Source: Arabidopsis thaliana
Lineage: Eukaryota; Streptophyta; Magnoliopsida; Brassicales; Brassicaceae
DNA: 64,000 nt
Assembly (NCBI RefSeq): GCF_000001735.4
Contig: NC_003071.7
Span: forward strand, 5,387,151 to 5,451,150
Direction: 5' to 3'
The notes beneath the pieces were generated by a model. The model had not been told where the DNA came from and did not search any database. It was given only the letters and a program-made list of their open reading frames with translations. Positions 36,161 through 47,429 of the stretch are shown piece after piece (positions within the stretch are counted from its first letter, which is position 1; every line of letters starts with the position of its first letter). The translations under genes were made by a program, and so were the position numbers.

Positions 36161-37297
36161 AAATTTGAATATGATCAAATCGGTAGCCGCGGCATTACCA
36201 ACTTACGTTATGTCTTGTTTTCGTCTTCCAAAAACAATTACGTCTAAACTTACGAGTGCGGTCGCTAAGTTTTGGTGGAGTTCAAATAGTGACTCAAGAG
36301 ATATGCATTGGATGGCTTGGAATAAAATATGCAGTAGTAAAGCGGAAGGAGGGTTAGGATTTCGGAATGTAGATGATGTTAATTCGGCTCTATTAGCTAA
36401 ACAGTTATGGCGGCTGATAACGGTTCCAAATTCTCTTTTTGCAAAGGTATTCAAAGGAAGATATTTTCGGAAATCCAATGCACTGGATAATATAAAATCA
36501 TATTCTCCATCTTATGGATGGAGAAATATGATCTCAACTAGATCTCTACTTAGTAAAGGGCTTCTTAAAATAGTCGGTTATGGGGCTTCCATTTCAGTTT
36601 GGGAGGACCCATGGATACCAGCTCAATTCCCGAGACTAGCAAAAAGTAATGGTTCAATTTTTGACCAATCTTTAAAAGTCAGTAGTCTATTAGACAGTAG
36701 GTCAAAATTTTGGAATGTGGATCTCTTAAAGAAGCTCTTTGATCCGAAAGATGTACCGTTGCTTTGTGCTTTGCCTGTTGGTACACCAACTAAGGAAGAT
36801 ACCTTAGGCTGGCACTTTACGAAATCTGGAATATATACAATTAAATCTGGATATATTCGACAAGGCTTGGATTTAATGAGGCTAGTTCTTTTATAGGGCC
36901 AGAGATTACAATCCTCAAAGCTCACACTTGGAAAGTGCAATGTCCACCTAAGTTACGATATTTTTTGTGGCAAATTTTATCTTGTTGTGTGCCGGTAACA
37001 ACAAATCTACAGAAAAGAGGTATAAATTGTGATAAGGATTGTGCCAGATGCGGTGCATCTGAGGAAACAATTAATCATACCCTTTTTCTAGGTCACCCTA
37101 CCTAGCAGATTTGGGCACTCTCGCAAATTTGGGCACTCTCGCAAATTCCTACGACTCCGGGTATTTTTCCCTCGAATTTTATTTTTGCAAATTTGGATCA
37201 TTTGTTTTGGAGAATACCTTCTGGTGTTGATTCGTCTCCATACCCATGGATTATTTGGTATATCTGAAAAGCAAGAAATGAAAAAAATATTTGTAAA

Positions 37298-39224
37298 TCA
37301 ACACCATAAAAACACTACAAGTCTCTCTTGTGCTGACACCTCAGCTTTTTCAGTTAACAATAACTTGACACCTCATTAAAATCAACAGCCAATCAGAACA
37401 TTTCCAATAATACACCTCATTTACGTTGACCAATAAAAACTTACTATTTTTCCGTGTCATCCCATCAAGTTAATAAAATTAAAATTAGACATGAGCCTAG
37501 CCCAACCAAGCTATTTTCAAAACTAAAATCCATATAAAAATATGGGCCTAAACTTCTTAATCTAGAAAACTTAATCCTCGGAAAATAAACCGCAGAGAAT
37601 ATACCGAACCAAAACCGATAAAAAAAAAACCGAACCGATTTTTTTTTTTGAAAATAACTGAATGGATATTAAATTCTATAACCGAAACCGAATGGATAAA
37701 GACCAAAATATTTTGGATAACCAAATATATCCGAAATATAATTATATTTTTTAAAATATTAGTTATTTCTAAACCTAATAATTAAAAATAGATATATAGT
37801 AGTAAAAATACTCGAAAGTAACCAAATATATATGAAAATGTTAAAAATAACCAAAATATCCAAAAATATTTAAAGAAAAATAACCCAATATATATTAATT
37901 TTTAAAACCGAAAGAACCGGAATTGAACCGAATTCGAACTGAAAGCGAATCAAAATTTTAAAATAACCGAATGGATGCTAAACTTTATAACCGAAAGAAC
38001 CAATAACTGAATGGATACGAACCGATACTGAATGGATAAACGAATGCCCATAACTAAGAAAACTTATCTAAAGGCTTGATTGGTTGAAACGCAGTGCCTA
38101 CATTTGTGGCTGCATGAGTTTACAGAACCAGACGGTTGCGGTTTCAAGCTATATAAAATTTTTTGAACGACTGGTTTAGCGGTTAAAAATTGGTGCGTTT
38201 TCGGAATCTTTATGACTGGTTAACGGATTTCCGTTTATGGTAGAAAATTTACGGGTTTATGTTTTTGGCAAGCTAAGTACGGATTTACGTTTTTGGCCGG
38301 AAAATTACATGTTTATATTTTTTGGCGGAAAAATTACAGATTTACGTTTGTTGGCGGGAAAATTAAAAGTTAACGTTTTTGACGGGAAAATGACGGGGTT
38401 TTTTTTGGCAAGAAATTACGGGATTACTATTTTTGGCAAAAAATTAAGAGTTTCTGTTTTTGGCATGAAAATTACGAGTTTATGATAATGTTATCATCAT
38501 GATGATATCTATCATGACTATGGTATGTTGATATGATGATGAAAAAGATAGTATGATGATGATTGGTGATGGTAGTATGATATTATGAGAGGGTAATGAT
38601 GATGATGATATTGTGTTGATAATGAGTAAATTGATGGGTTGATGAAACCATTTGGAAAAAGATTGATTACACTCAATCGGTTTAGAAATTTTGGTACAAG
38701 TAAGATGTCATTTTTTGTTCTCTAAAGTCTAATTAAATTTATCTTTCTGGTATGGTTATTCGATTCTCCAATAATCTATGTTTCAATTTTCAAGTTTTGA
38801 AAAACAAACAAACATAACTTTTAGCTTTTTATGCTTCTTTAACATATTAATCAAATATGCATGTGGAACATTAAAATCAAAGATGATAACTCCATATAAC
38901 ATATTCTTAAGAATCTACAATGACTTTAACCTCACCAGAATTAGCACCTGGTGATTTTTAACTCTTTTTACTTTTGTTTTTTATTGGCTCTTCTAAAAAG
39001 ATGTTCGTAATGCAAAAAAATTAGCTTCCAAAATTTATAAAAGCTATATAGATCTTACTTAAAAGATTTATCAAATGCATTGAGCTCTTAATCACTTTCT
39101 AATGAATTCTTTTGTTTTACATATATCATGAATCATGACAAATAACATTCAATACCTACATACAACTTAACAAAATTACATTTAAAAACAAAAAACCCGC
39201 GACTTGGCGCGGGTTTCGCCCTAG
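37298..39224 (+). mobile_element. Non-autonomous Helitron (ATREP-like), 1.93 kb, inside the LINE
   Basis: Starts TCAACACC after A37297 and ends with a perfect 7-bp stem hairpin (ACCCGCG, loop ACTTGG, CGCGGGT at 39195-39214), then TTCGCC and CTAG, followed by T39225. Removing it joins LINE codons ..IFVN and MDKDPLEVLRLAEKEA in one frame, which confirms both borders. No Rep/helicase coding. The interior has CCGAACCGAA words and a minisatellite at 38217-38490. Confidence 0.9.
38217..38490 (+). repeat. Minisatellite inside the Helitron
   Basis: About eight diverged units of roughly 33 bp with the core TTTTTGGCGGGAAAATTACG. Similar arrays are known in Arabidopsis Helitrons. Confidence 0.85.
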
Positions 39225-39352
39225 TATGGATAAAGACCCTTTGGAAGTTTTACGTTTAGCGGAAAAAGAGGCACTTTTATGGCAGGAAGCGCAAATTAAG
39301 CTTCATGTTGAAAGCCATGGTCATTTGAATTTCGGAGCTCGATCTCGGGTAC

Positions 39353-39973
39353 CACTACAAGAAAAAGGCTAAATTCCAACCGCCATATTAGTTGTTAATT
39401 TGTAGGAATTATATGTTTCCAATAAACTTAGAAAAGAACATATATTTGTTGGAATATGATCGTTGGAAATTTGTATTTGTCACAAATTTATTGGAAACGT
39501 TTCCATCTAATAATTCTATAACCAATTTGTTGGATAGTTCTGATATTTTTTTTATTGAACATTTGTTGGAATTTACCGTAAAGTTTCTAACGAATTGTTC
39601 CAACATATATTTTGTTGGATTGTCATTAATAATTTGCCACAAATATTCAACAATTCTGAAGGTTTGTTTATGGGAAACTACTAATAACATATTTGTTGGA
39701 ACTTTGTTGAAACGTTTTCTTGGAATCGTGTGAGAAATATCTGACGCTTCATTTTTTGGAACTTCATAGAAATATATTGATAATTTAATTGTTGAAAATT
39801 TATTGATATTTTTCATTGTAAATTTGTGAATAACTTCTGATAATTTAATTGTTGGAATTTTATCAGAAATTACTTTTTGAAAATATGTTGATATATTTTA
39901 CTAAGTTTCCAACAAAATGTGTGATGAACCATTTATCAACTTTTGTTGGAATATCACATGTTTTCTTGTAGTG
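39353..39973. mobile_element. Small CACTA-like element, 0.62 kb, inside the LINE
   Basis: CACTACAAGAAAAA at the left and TTTTCTTGTAGTG at the right form inverted ends almost identical to those of the 4-kb CACTA element at 53377. The body is non-coding and carries many TTGTTGGAA/TTCCAAC motifs. The flanking 3 bp do not match cleanly (TAC/GGT; GTA/GTG if one more base is counted in), so the exact edge or a small loss is uncertain. Confidence 0.7.
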
Positions 39974-40565
39974 GGTGAGGGATATCTCACAGGATACTAA
40001 CTATTCAGGTTTTCGTTGTTTTGTTGATGGATCATGGACAGAAAGTGATCAGTTTTCAAGGTAAGGATGGTGTTGTACATATTCATCAGGAGAGTCACCA
40101 ACCATGGGCGCCGATAATATTCGTAGAAGTCTATGTCCTCTACATACAGAAGTGGAAGCTCTTCTTTGGGCGATGAAGTGTATGATTTGAGTAGACAACC
40201 AAGACGTAGCTTTCTTTATAGACTGTTCAGATTTGGTGAAGATGGTGTCTTCCCAACCGATTGGCCGACATTTACTGTGTATTTGGAGGAATTGCAAAAA
40301 GCGACAAGGACGAATTCACAAACTTCTCTTTATCTTTAATTTCTCGTAGTGCTAATGTAAAAGTGAATAATTTGGCGCGGAAGATCCGCACCGAATCGCA
40401 TCATGTCATATATGTAAATAATATCCCCCGAGATTGGCTCGTTTGATCTTTAATTAATTTTGGATGACAAAAAAAAGAAATTTGAAGCTCATGTGGCGTA
40501 TGTTTTAAAAATGCTGATGTGGACACATAGAGAAATCTCAATGAGCTTCTTTTATTAGTAGTAGA

Positions 40566-40880
40566 TTATTTATTGTAAATTATGAGAATTGTTATATAGG
40601 CAATTTTACTACGGACAATTTATTTCAGCCCTTGTTAGATCCACGAAAGACGACACCTTTTTCTGTTTCTCCATGCTTTGGATGGTCACCTTCAATTATT
40701 ATCTCTGCGTAGAATCCTGGCGATCGGCTATAATTTTACATAGTTGGAGATCTCCTGCACACTTGTCTTCATTGATCTGCAAATCTGCTAATAATTCTCA
40801 ATATTTTGGATACGTACTTCATATATCTAGATGTAGAAGCATTAATGAACTATTGGTCAACCAATAGACAAAGGGTTCCA
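40566..40880. repeat. Segment shared only by bZIP units 2 and 3
   Basis: Matches 48730-49155 and is absent between the unit tail and unit 1 at 13200. With the Helitron it forms an insert flanked by a direct repeat CTTGCCAAAATACCTC. Confidence 0.65.
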
Positions 40881-41253
40881 CACTTGCCAAAATAAACAAC
40901 ATTCCAAAATAACTCTCTAAGAATTTGTTTACCAAAATAGCTAAGTAGCAAAATAAACAACATATCAAAATAACTACTAACTAGCAAAAGTAGAAGACAC
41001 TCCAACATGACTCACTAGCCAAAATAATTAATATCCCAATAGTTTAATATAAATTAAGATTAATATCACCATAAATGTATAAATTTTCATTATATTACCT
41101 AAAACACACAGAATTCCATCAAATGTTTTGACTTCAAATTTTGTATGTTATTTTATTGACAAAAAACAGATTCAAACTTATGGATTTAAGAAGGAAAATC
41201 ACGAAATTCGAATATAATATAAATCACGAGACTCATTTGTTGTTTTTAAACAA

Positions 41254-41262
41254 TATAAAAAG
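41254..41262 (+). promoter_or_regulatory. TATA box of bZIP copy 2
   Basis: TATAAAAAG, conserved in position with the other copies. Confidence 0.5.
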
Positions 41263-41580
41263 AGGATAATGCAAACTATATATATCCATTCAAACAACAT
41301 AAATCATATTTCAGTTTCTAAGAGGTTTTTCTCAACTCTTTATTGCTTACTCAACATTTCAATTGTGTTTTTGTTCTCCTTTCTCTATAAACTGATGACA
41401 ACCTCGATGTCGTCACTATTCAAAACAAAAGATCTTTGATTTTAATTGTTATATTATTCCCATTTTTCTATTTGATTTTTCTTTTCTGCATGTAAAAAAA
41501 ATGAGTTATACGTAGAAACATGACTTGTTTTATATAATGCAGATTTAAATTCTATTGTTGGTTTTCTTCAATCCCTGACA

Positions 41581-43149
41581 ATGAATGAATCCGACAATCT
41601 CACTCCTTCTCGACCACGGTCGATGACTCAGCCTCCACTTGCCTTCTCATTATTGCCCCCATTGAACCCTTCTTCGTCGTCATCCCGTTGCAATTCATTA
41701 CCATTGATGAACCTTTCTCCCTCAGCTCCTGTGGAGAGTAGAGACTCTTCCATTAAGGTTAAGAAAAACCCTTCATTCCCTCATTTGGGTGTGAAGAGAA
41801 GAGCATCCAAAGACATTTCACATTGAGGAGACATTACATGAGTGTTTCATTTGATAGTTGTTTATATTACTTACCGAAGCTGCCTCCTTCTCAAGGTAAT
41901 GTTTCCTCTTCAAGTTCAATTGATGGAGACGAGAATGCTTCTGGGCTCGAGTTTGGTAGCGGTGATTATACTGATGATGAATTGAATAAGATTGCAAAGA
42001 GTACCAAACTTCAAGAGATTGCATCTGACCCTAAGAAAGTCAGAAGTTCAGTGAACTTGTATGACTAAATTATTATTAGTTCTTTTTATTAATGATATGT
42101 GACATTGATTCATGTGGATGCTCGTTCATAATCTTGAAAAAATTGGGAGTCAGCGACATGTTCAAAGCAGAGGAAGTTACAATACATGATTGACTTAGAA
42201 CATAGAATAAACTTTCTTGAGAACGAAAATGCTTCAATATTTGAGAAGATCAAGCTTTTGGAGGTGAAACGTATCACATTAGTAATCATGAGCTTGTCAT
42301 GTCTAAACAGTATCTAGAAAAAGTTTACTTAATTTTTATTGTTTTAATGTAGATGCAGAATGATAAAACAATGATGATGAATGAGAAGAAGAAAATCATG
42401 ATTCGAATTGAATCATTGGAGCAATTGGCCCAACTTCGGGATGTTACATTATCTTAATTTCTGTCAATACTTTAGCAAATCTTTTAGTTTTGCAATCTAT
42501 AGTAAAAGTTTGAGTTTTATGAGTTAAAGTTGTTAATTAATTACATAATTGTATGAACTTTGTTTATGACATCACCCTTAAATTAATATCTAATATTGAA
42601 ACAACTTTAATATTTCTAGGAATTCCACTTATTTTGCATTTAGCATGAAAGTACTTATGACACCAAGATATTCTTACGTGTAGTAATTTCAATATAGTAA
42701 AAAAGGTGTAAATTATATTGCACATAAACAAACAGTTCATTTAATAAATTTACGCGAGTTTATACCAGAGATTTGATAGTAATGTGTAGGATGAGAAATA
42801 ATTTATTCTTGCAATGTATAAACAAAATAACAATTTGGGATGACAATTTTTAGTAGATCTTTAATAACTGCAATACCTTAAAAAATACATTCGGTTGTAA
42901 CTATCGAATGTCTGTTTTCATTTCTCTATTGTTGCAGCCTTGACTGAACAATTGCATGCAGAAATTGAGAGGCTAAAAGCAATAACAATTTTGAACGAAA
43001 AAGAGAGTGTAGAATTTCAAAGACTGAAGATGGAAACATGTGAAGTATTGCAGTACCGTTGCGAGTTCGACAGATCAAACATGCAAGGAATGGACCCAAA
43101 CTTGTTCACCTTGTCTCAGCCAAACCTTGGTTTTTATGGACAGATTTAA
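41581..43149 (+). pseudogene. Group I bZIP gene copy 2, several frame breaks
   Basis: Exon 1 starts at 41581 (MNESDNLTPSRPRSMTQ) but a short loss puts TGA right after SKDISH (41824-41826). Coding resumes in another frame at 41823-42050. The intron 1 donor GT of the other copies is lost (AGAAG|TTCAGT). Exon 2 (about 42131-42266) has an extra base just after ILKK that destroys the basic region. Exon 3 lies at about 42358-42440. Exon 4 (42938-43149) is open, with the family tail MDPNLFTLSQPNLGFYGQI. Nucleotide similarity to copy 1 is high (about 93-95 per cent in exon 4), so the loss of function is fairly recent. Confidence 0.85.
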
Positions 43150-44800
43150 GGAAGCTGTGGTGACTTTGGCAATTCAATGGGATCAAAGATTGAAGTTATA
43201 GGTCTATAAAATGTTTCAGTTTATATAATTTATGTTCATGCCGAGAGTAAAAATGATAGTAACTGTGTGAGGCTTCCTACTTTTCCTTTTTAGCTGTGTT
43301 TTTCTTAATCACTTTTTATATAAATATAGAATTATTTATTCTCTTTGTCAAACATTCATATCTGAATTAGTTTCCTTAATCGGTTTGTCTTATTCAATAT
43401 GTGAAAACACTACAATTACATTGTCTATTATTTTAATTCAGTAAGAATAGATTCCATAGATATGATTAATTCATAGTTAACTTACATATAAAGTAAAAAT
43501 ATCGACACTGATCTTTTTCTTTTCAATTAATTATAAACTATAGTCACATTTAAATATATAAAGTGACAATAAAAAATCATGTGACTTCAAATATTAAACA
43601 TATCTAGTTGCAATGGGATATTCAAATATTAATGATCTGTAAGTTTTTAGAAATTACATTAAATGTCATAGACTATAAAGTATCTAAGAGTAATTAAAAG
43701 GATTCAAGAAAAAATATTTTCGCCAAGCTAGAAATGGAATAAGATGTGCATTTTAGGTTTTACTCTTATACGATTTGGAGAGTATTCAGATCATATAATC
43801 TTCAAATCTTATATCTTCTATTAATGCAGCCTTAGATGCTTCAATTGTGAATTATAGTATTGAGCAAAAGGTTTTTACCTATGTTCCCGTATTACAGATC
43901 AATCCTACTACACTAATACAATATCCGAATAGGAGGCATAGGGGAAGAAGCACTATGCCGAGAAATCAACAACACGAAAACTTTCTTAAAAATGATTCCT
44001 TTTCTTTCTTCTTCTTCATGGGATTGGGACTAATCAGAATGGTTGGAACAATAAACATCCATCTCGTTCGTACTTTGGATACTCGTATAACCATTGAAGA
44101 CTGTTGAAGTGACAACAAACACCGATCATATTACTTTAACTTGTTATTAGTTAAAGTAATGCGATATGCATCATTAAGATAATAGCCAATTACAAATCAT
44201 CTATATGAAAAGAGACTATCTCTTATCATATGTTTGACATGTCAACACATGAGAACTTGCCATGTGTCAACATAAATTAAAAATAAACAGACAAAGTCTT
44301 CTCGCTTAATCCTACCTAGCAAAACAAGTTTGACTATAAGTTTGACTATCTATTTGGTTGAGAGAATATGAAACATCTTCCATGTCTTTTATTCTCTTCA
44401 TATCGCAAGCAGTATCGCGATTTACGTAAGAGATTTAGAGAGACTTATCACATGTCTGATGTATTTCCTAATAAAGAAGATGCATCACCAAAAATAAGAG
44501 GGCATTGAGAGTGACACCGTAAAGAATCGCTTCTTCCTCTTGATTTAAACCATGAAGATATGGTTTCAGGCTTTACAAATTTCTTTTACACTTCTAAAGC
44601 CCTATTAGGCTACTCAGGGTTCAAAAATTTGAATTGAGAACAAAAAATAATAATTACAATTAGATGCATGTGAAAAATAATGATGTAGTTGCAAATTAGG
44701 ATAAAAGTTACTTGTTTTGCTGCTCACTAAGTAACTCTCTACAATGCGGTGTAGTTACCAGTGACAATAAATTTAGTGTGGTTACATATTGGCAATATAC
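43150..44800. repeat. bZIP unit 2 downstream flank
   Basis: Matches the flank of copy 1 (15880-16752 and 17645-18230). It contains the empty site for the hAT-like element near 44163-44185. The frame 43847-44107 is specific to this unit and has no recognisable domain. Confidence 0.65.
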
Positions 44801-44802
44801 AT

Positions 44803-46013
44803 TGATAAAGTTCAAATTACCCTAGAACTACTCTCTCAAATAAGAGATCAATTGTAGTATTTAAGGATCAAATTCACAAAGTTCTTTTGTTCAAACAGTG
44901 AGTTGAATGTCGAGATTAAGCTAGCAGGTAATGATTGAAATAGTAAGAAAACAAAGTAAGAAAACCAGCACGTTGATTGTGTTGTAAACGATTAGGAAAA
45001 GAGCTAGGAACAGGGTGTTCTCAAGAAACTATTGGTTAGTAGATCTAAAGAAAGTTAGGTTGTTATCGAACCATTCTTAAACTCAAACTCTAATTATTGA
45101 ATAACCGGTGGTGTTCCGCGAAACTCCCTATATCTATAGCTAAGAATAACCGGAGAAGCCGAGAGATTATTAACCTAAGTATGCATTCTTAACGAGTTCA
45201 ATTGTTCACCTTAGTAGATAGGCCGATTCTTATTACACACCTATAAACCAGGCTCATCAAATAATAGATCCAACTACAGATACCTATGGTAGGCATATCT
45301 ATTGTCTGGAATAAAGATCTAGTTAATTACTCTAGATCTAGCATTAGGTATAATCAAAGATGATGAATTCTACAGATAACCTAGCAAAGGGGGCAATCTA
45401 CTAAACCATATGAATCCCTAATGAGAAACCCTATTCCTAACAAGCAGATTACTCAGACATATTGATTGTAACAAACAACATGATTGAATAAGAAAGCATA
45501 AACACAGTAAATAAGATAAGGGAAAGCAGGGATCTCTTCACTGTATTAAGAACTTGAATGAATCTTTGAAAATAATCGATGAATAGCTTATGTCTCTCAA
45601 TAACAGAGTTTTTGAAAAAAGGTTGATAATAAGAACTTGCTAATCGAAACTAGGGTCTAAAACAATGTATATAAACCCTATAAAACGTCCAGGGACTAAT
45701 AATGTAAATAGGGAAGTTTTCTGGGGCAAATTTCCTCTTTTGTAAACTTGAAAGCGTCTTGGACTCTGCTGGGCCGAAACTGGTGTCGATCGACACCAAG
45801 AGTGTGTCGATCAACACTCCTCTTGATTCCTAAATCCAAAATCGTCCTTAGCTTCCTTTTCTTTAGCTTTTGCTCCAAAATGTCTCCTTATCTTCATTGT
45901 TGTCCCACTGCATAGAGTACCTGAAAAGAGACTAAAAAGACTCGAGAAATAATAAAAACTCAAAATCCTATACCTAAAACATAGATAAAATCAGTGAAGA
46001 TAGGAATATATCA
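44803..46013. mobile_element. Solo LTR, 1.2 kb (probably gypsy/Athila-like)
   Basis: A segment starting TGATAAAG and ending TATATCA interrupts the bZIP unit flank; 5-bp flanks are TACAT and TACAC (4 of 5). Other units lack it at the same spot (18216, 12826). It contains GTGTCGATCGACACC words seen in Athila-type LTRs and a TGTATATAAACC box. No internal coding, so it is the remnant of an LTR element reduced to one repeat. Family assignment is tentative. Confidence 0.6.
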
Positions 46014-46018
46014 TACAC

Positions 46019-47400
46019 CAACCATCTTATGTGGATTAAGGATCCTTCACGTAATAATGGTTAAAAACTAAGTGAGATGAAAAATATTAACTTTTTGAAA
46101 CATAGTTATAAAAGTAGTTAGTGTACTATTTATAATTAGCAAAATAGGGACTTTTGACTGATTGTGTAATACACTTTGTGTGAGATAGGTTTTGTAGTGG
46201 AATTGTGAAATTACTTAAAAAGGCTTTCGACTATTTGAGGTGGGTGTATCCGTGTATAGTGTATTGGAAGACTTTATATGAAACATAGTTTCCAAAGCAG
46301 AAACTGAATATTATTGACAATAACCATATTTTTTAACACACCTCTAGCTTATTCTTTTATTTATTTTTATTATATCTCCATAATCTTCAAATTAAAATAC
46401 CCATTATTAAAAATTTGTTTTCTTAAAATTTCAGATCCATAAAAATCTATATTTTTCTCTCTCTCTAATTTTACATGCATTATGTATATTTTAACTTCAA
46501 ATATTTTATACATACATATTTATATGCATAGTTTATTAAGCGTATATCTAAATAAAAATGTATCCAACTTTATCCTTACATCATTTTAATTGTCCAAGTG
46601 TATAGAAATATAAAAATTTGTATTTGTACAGTTTAATGGTGTACAAATAAAAATAATTACACTTTTATACATCAGTACACTGAATAAGTTATATATATAA
46701 CTATGTATATAAAAAATATTTGAAATCAATTATACATAATACATGTGAAATTAAACAGAAAAAATATTAATGTTATGGATCTGGAATTGTTTAGAATTTT
46801 TTTATATTGACAAATATTTGAATTGTTAAATTTAAGTGGATCTAAAAAGAAAATAAAAATAAATAAAAATAAAAAAGAGATGTGCATTTGAGAAAGAAAG
46901 AGGTATCGTGTGGAGATGGAGAGGGAGAAAAAAATAATTTAATTTCAATGGCATGATTGTAAATTAAATGTTTTGGTGAGGCTTGACAAATCAATCAAAT
47001 AGTAATCTACAGAAAAAATCATTATTTTGCTAATTGTAAATATTAAAATTACTAATTCTCTAATTATGTTGAGAAATGGTTACTTATGCAACATCTCATA
47101 AAATTTGTGATCATTCTTTTGGGGGTTTGGTTGTAATTGATTATTTTTTTTTAGTATCATTTTTAGGTGGTTAAAAAAATTTTCGTAAATAATAAACCGA
47201 CTAAAGCTGAGATATGTGGATTCTATGATTTCAGATTATGATTCAGGAGATAAGTTTTGAAACTTTGTTATTGAAAAAATAGAACGGGACCATTGCATGA
47301 GATGCATCTCGTGTAACAGTGTTATACGATACCTCTCATAAAAAAGGATAGTCAACCCTTTAAGTAACACGTTATTCAATTACCATAAATAACAACTTGC
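46019..47400. repeat. End of bZIP unit 2
   Basis: Matches 18225-18555 and 19769-20870. AT-rich and non-coding. Confidence 0.65.
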
Positions 47401-47429
47401 CAAGATACCTCTTTTTCCTCCTAAATTTA

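Larger units (their letters stand above)
36170..40476 (+). mobile_element. 5'-truncated LINE with nested Helitron and CACTA-like insertions
   Basis: A 10-bp target duplication GAAATTTGAA (36160-36169 and 40477-40486) and a terminal A-run define the insertion. Coding similarity starts after the RT core (MIKSVAAALPTYVMSCFRLP), continues through WNKICSSKAEGGLGFRNV to the zf-RVT zinc motif (CARCGASEETINHTLF, near 37050), and resumes after the insertions with the RNase H domain (FVDGSW near 40025, TEVEALLWAM near 40150). Stops and frame changes are present, for example a TGA in WYI*KARNEK near 37266. It is dead and lacks the endonuclease and RT core. Confidence 0.9.
20888..40565 (-). mobile_element. 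Helitron-bounded insertion between bZIP units 1 and 2, heavily invaded
   Basis: Read on the minus strand, the right terminus is a perfect hairpin (CCGGG TGTAG CCCGG, about 20900-20914) followed by a short T-rich run and CTAG (20888-20891) next to T. The left terminus is TCTACTACTAATAAAAGAAG at 40565, preceded by A. These are Helitron rules (5'-TC, hairpin, CTRR-3', insertion at AT). The flanks equal those of the 1.3-kb Helitron 47430-48729. The span of 19.7 kb is far above that relative and includes the F-box block, a copia remnant, a CACTA element and a LINE. A second Helitron-type end at 34026 means it may be two elements rather than one. Confidence 0.5.

Noticed and set aside
37185-37379. 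Open frame crossing the Helitron left end
   Set aside because: It is an out-of-frame read through the LINE into the Helitron.
39409-39816. 135-aa minus-strand frame
   Set aside because: It lies in the repeat-rich body of the small CACTA-like element; composition follows the TTCCAAC motifs.
44803-46013. Host gene in the bZIP unit 2 flank
   Set aside because: Terminal TG..CA, near-matching 5-bp flanks and absence from the other units fit a solo LTR better; no long open frame.
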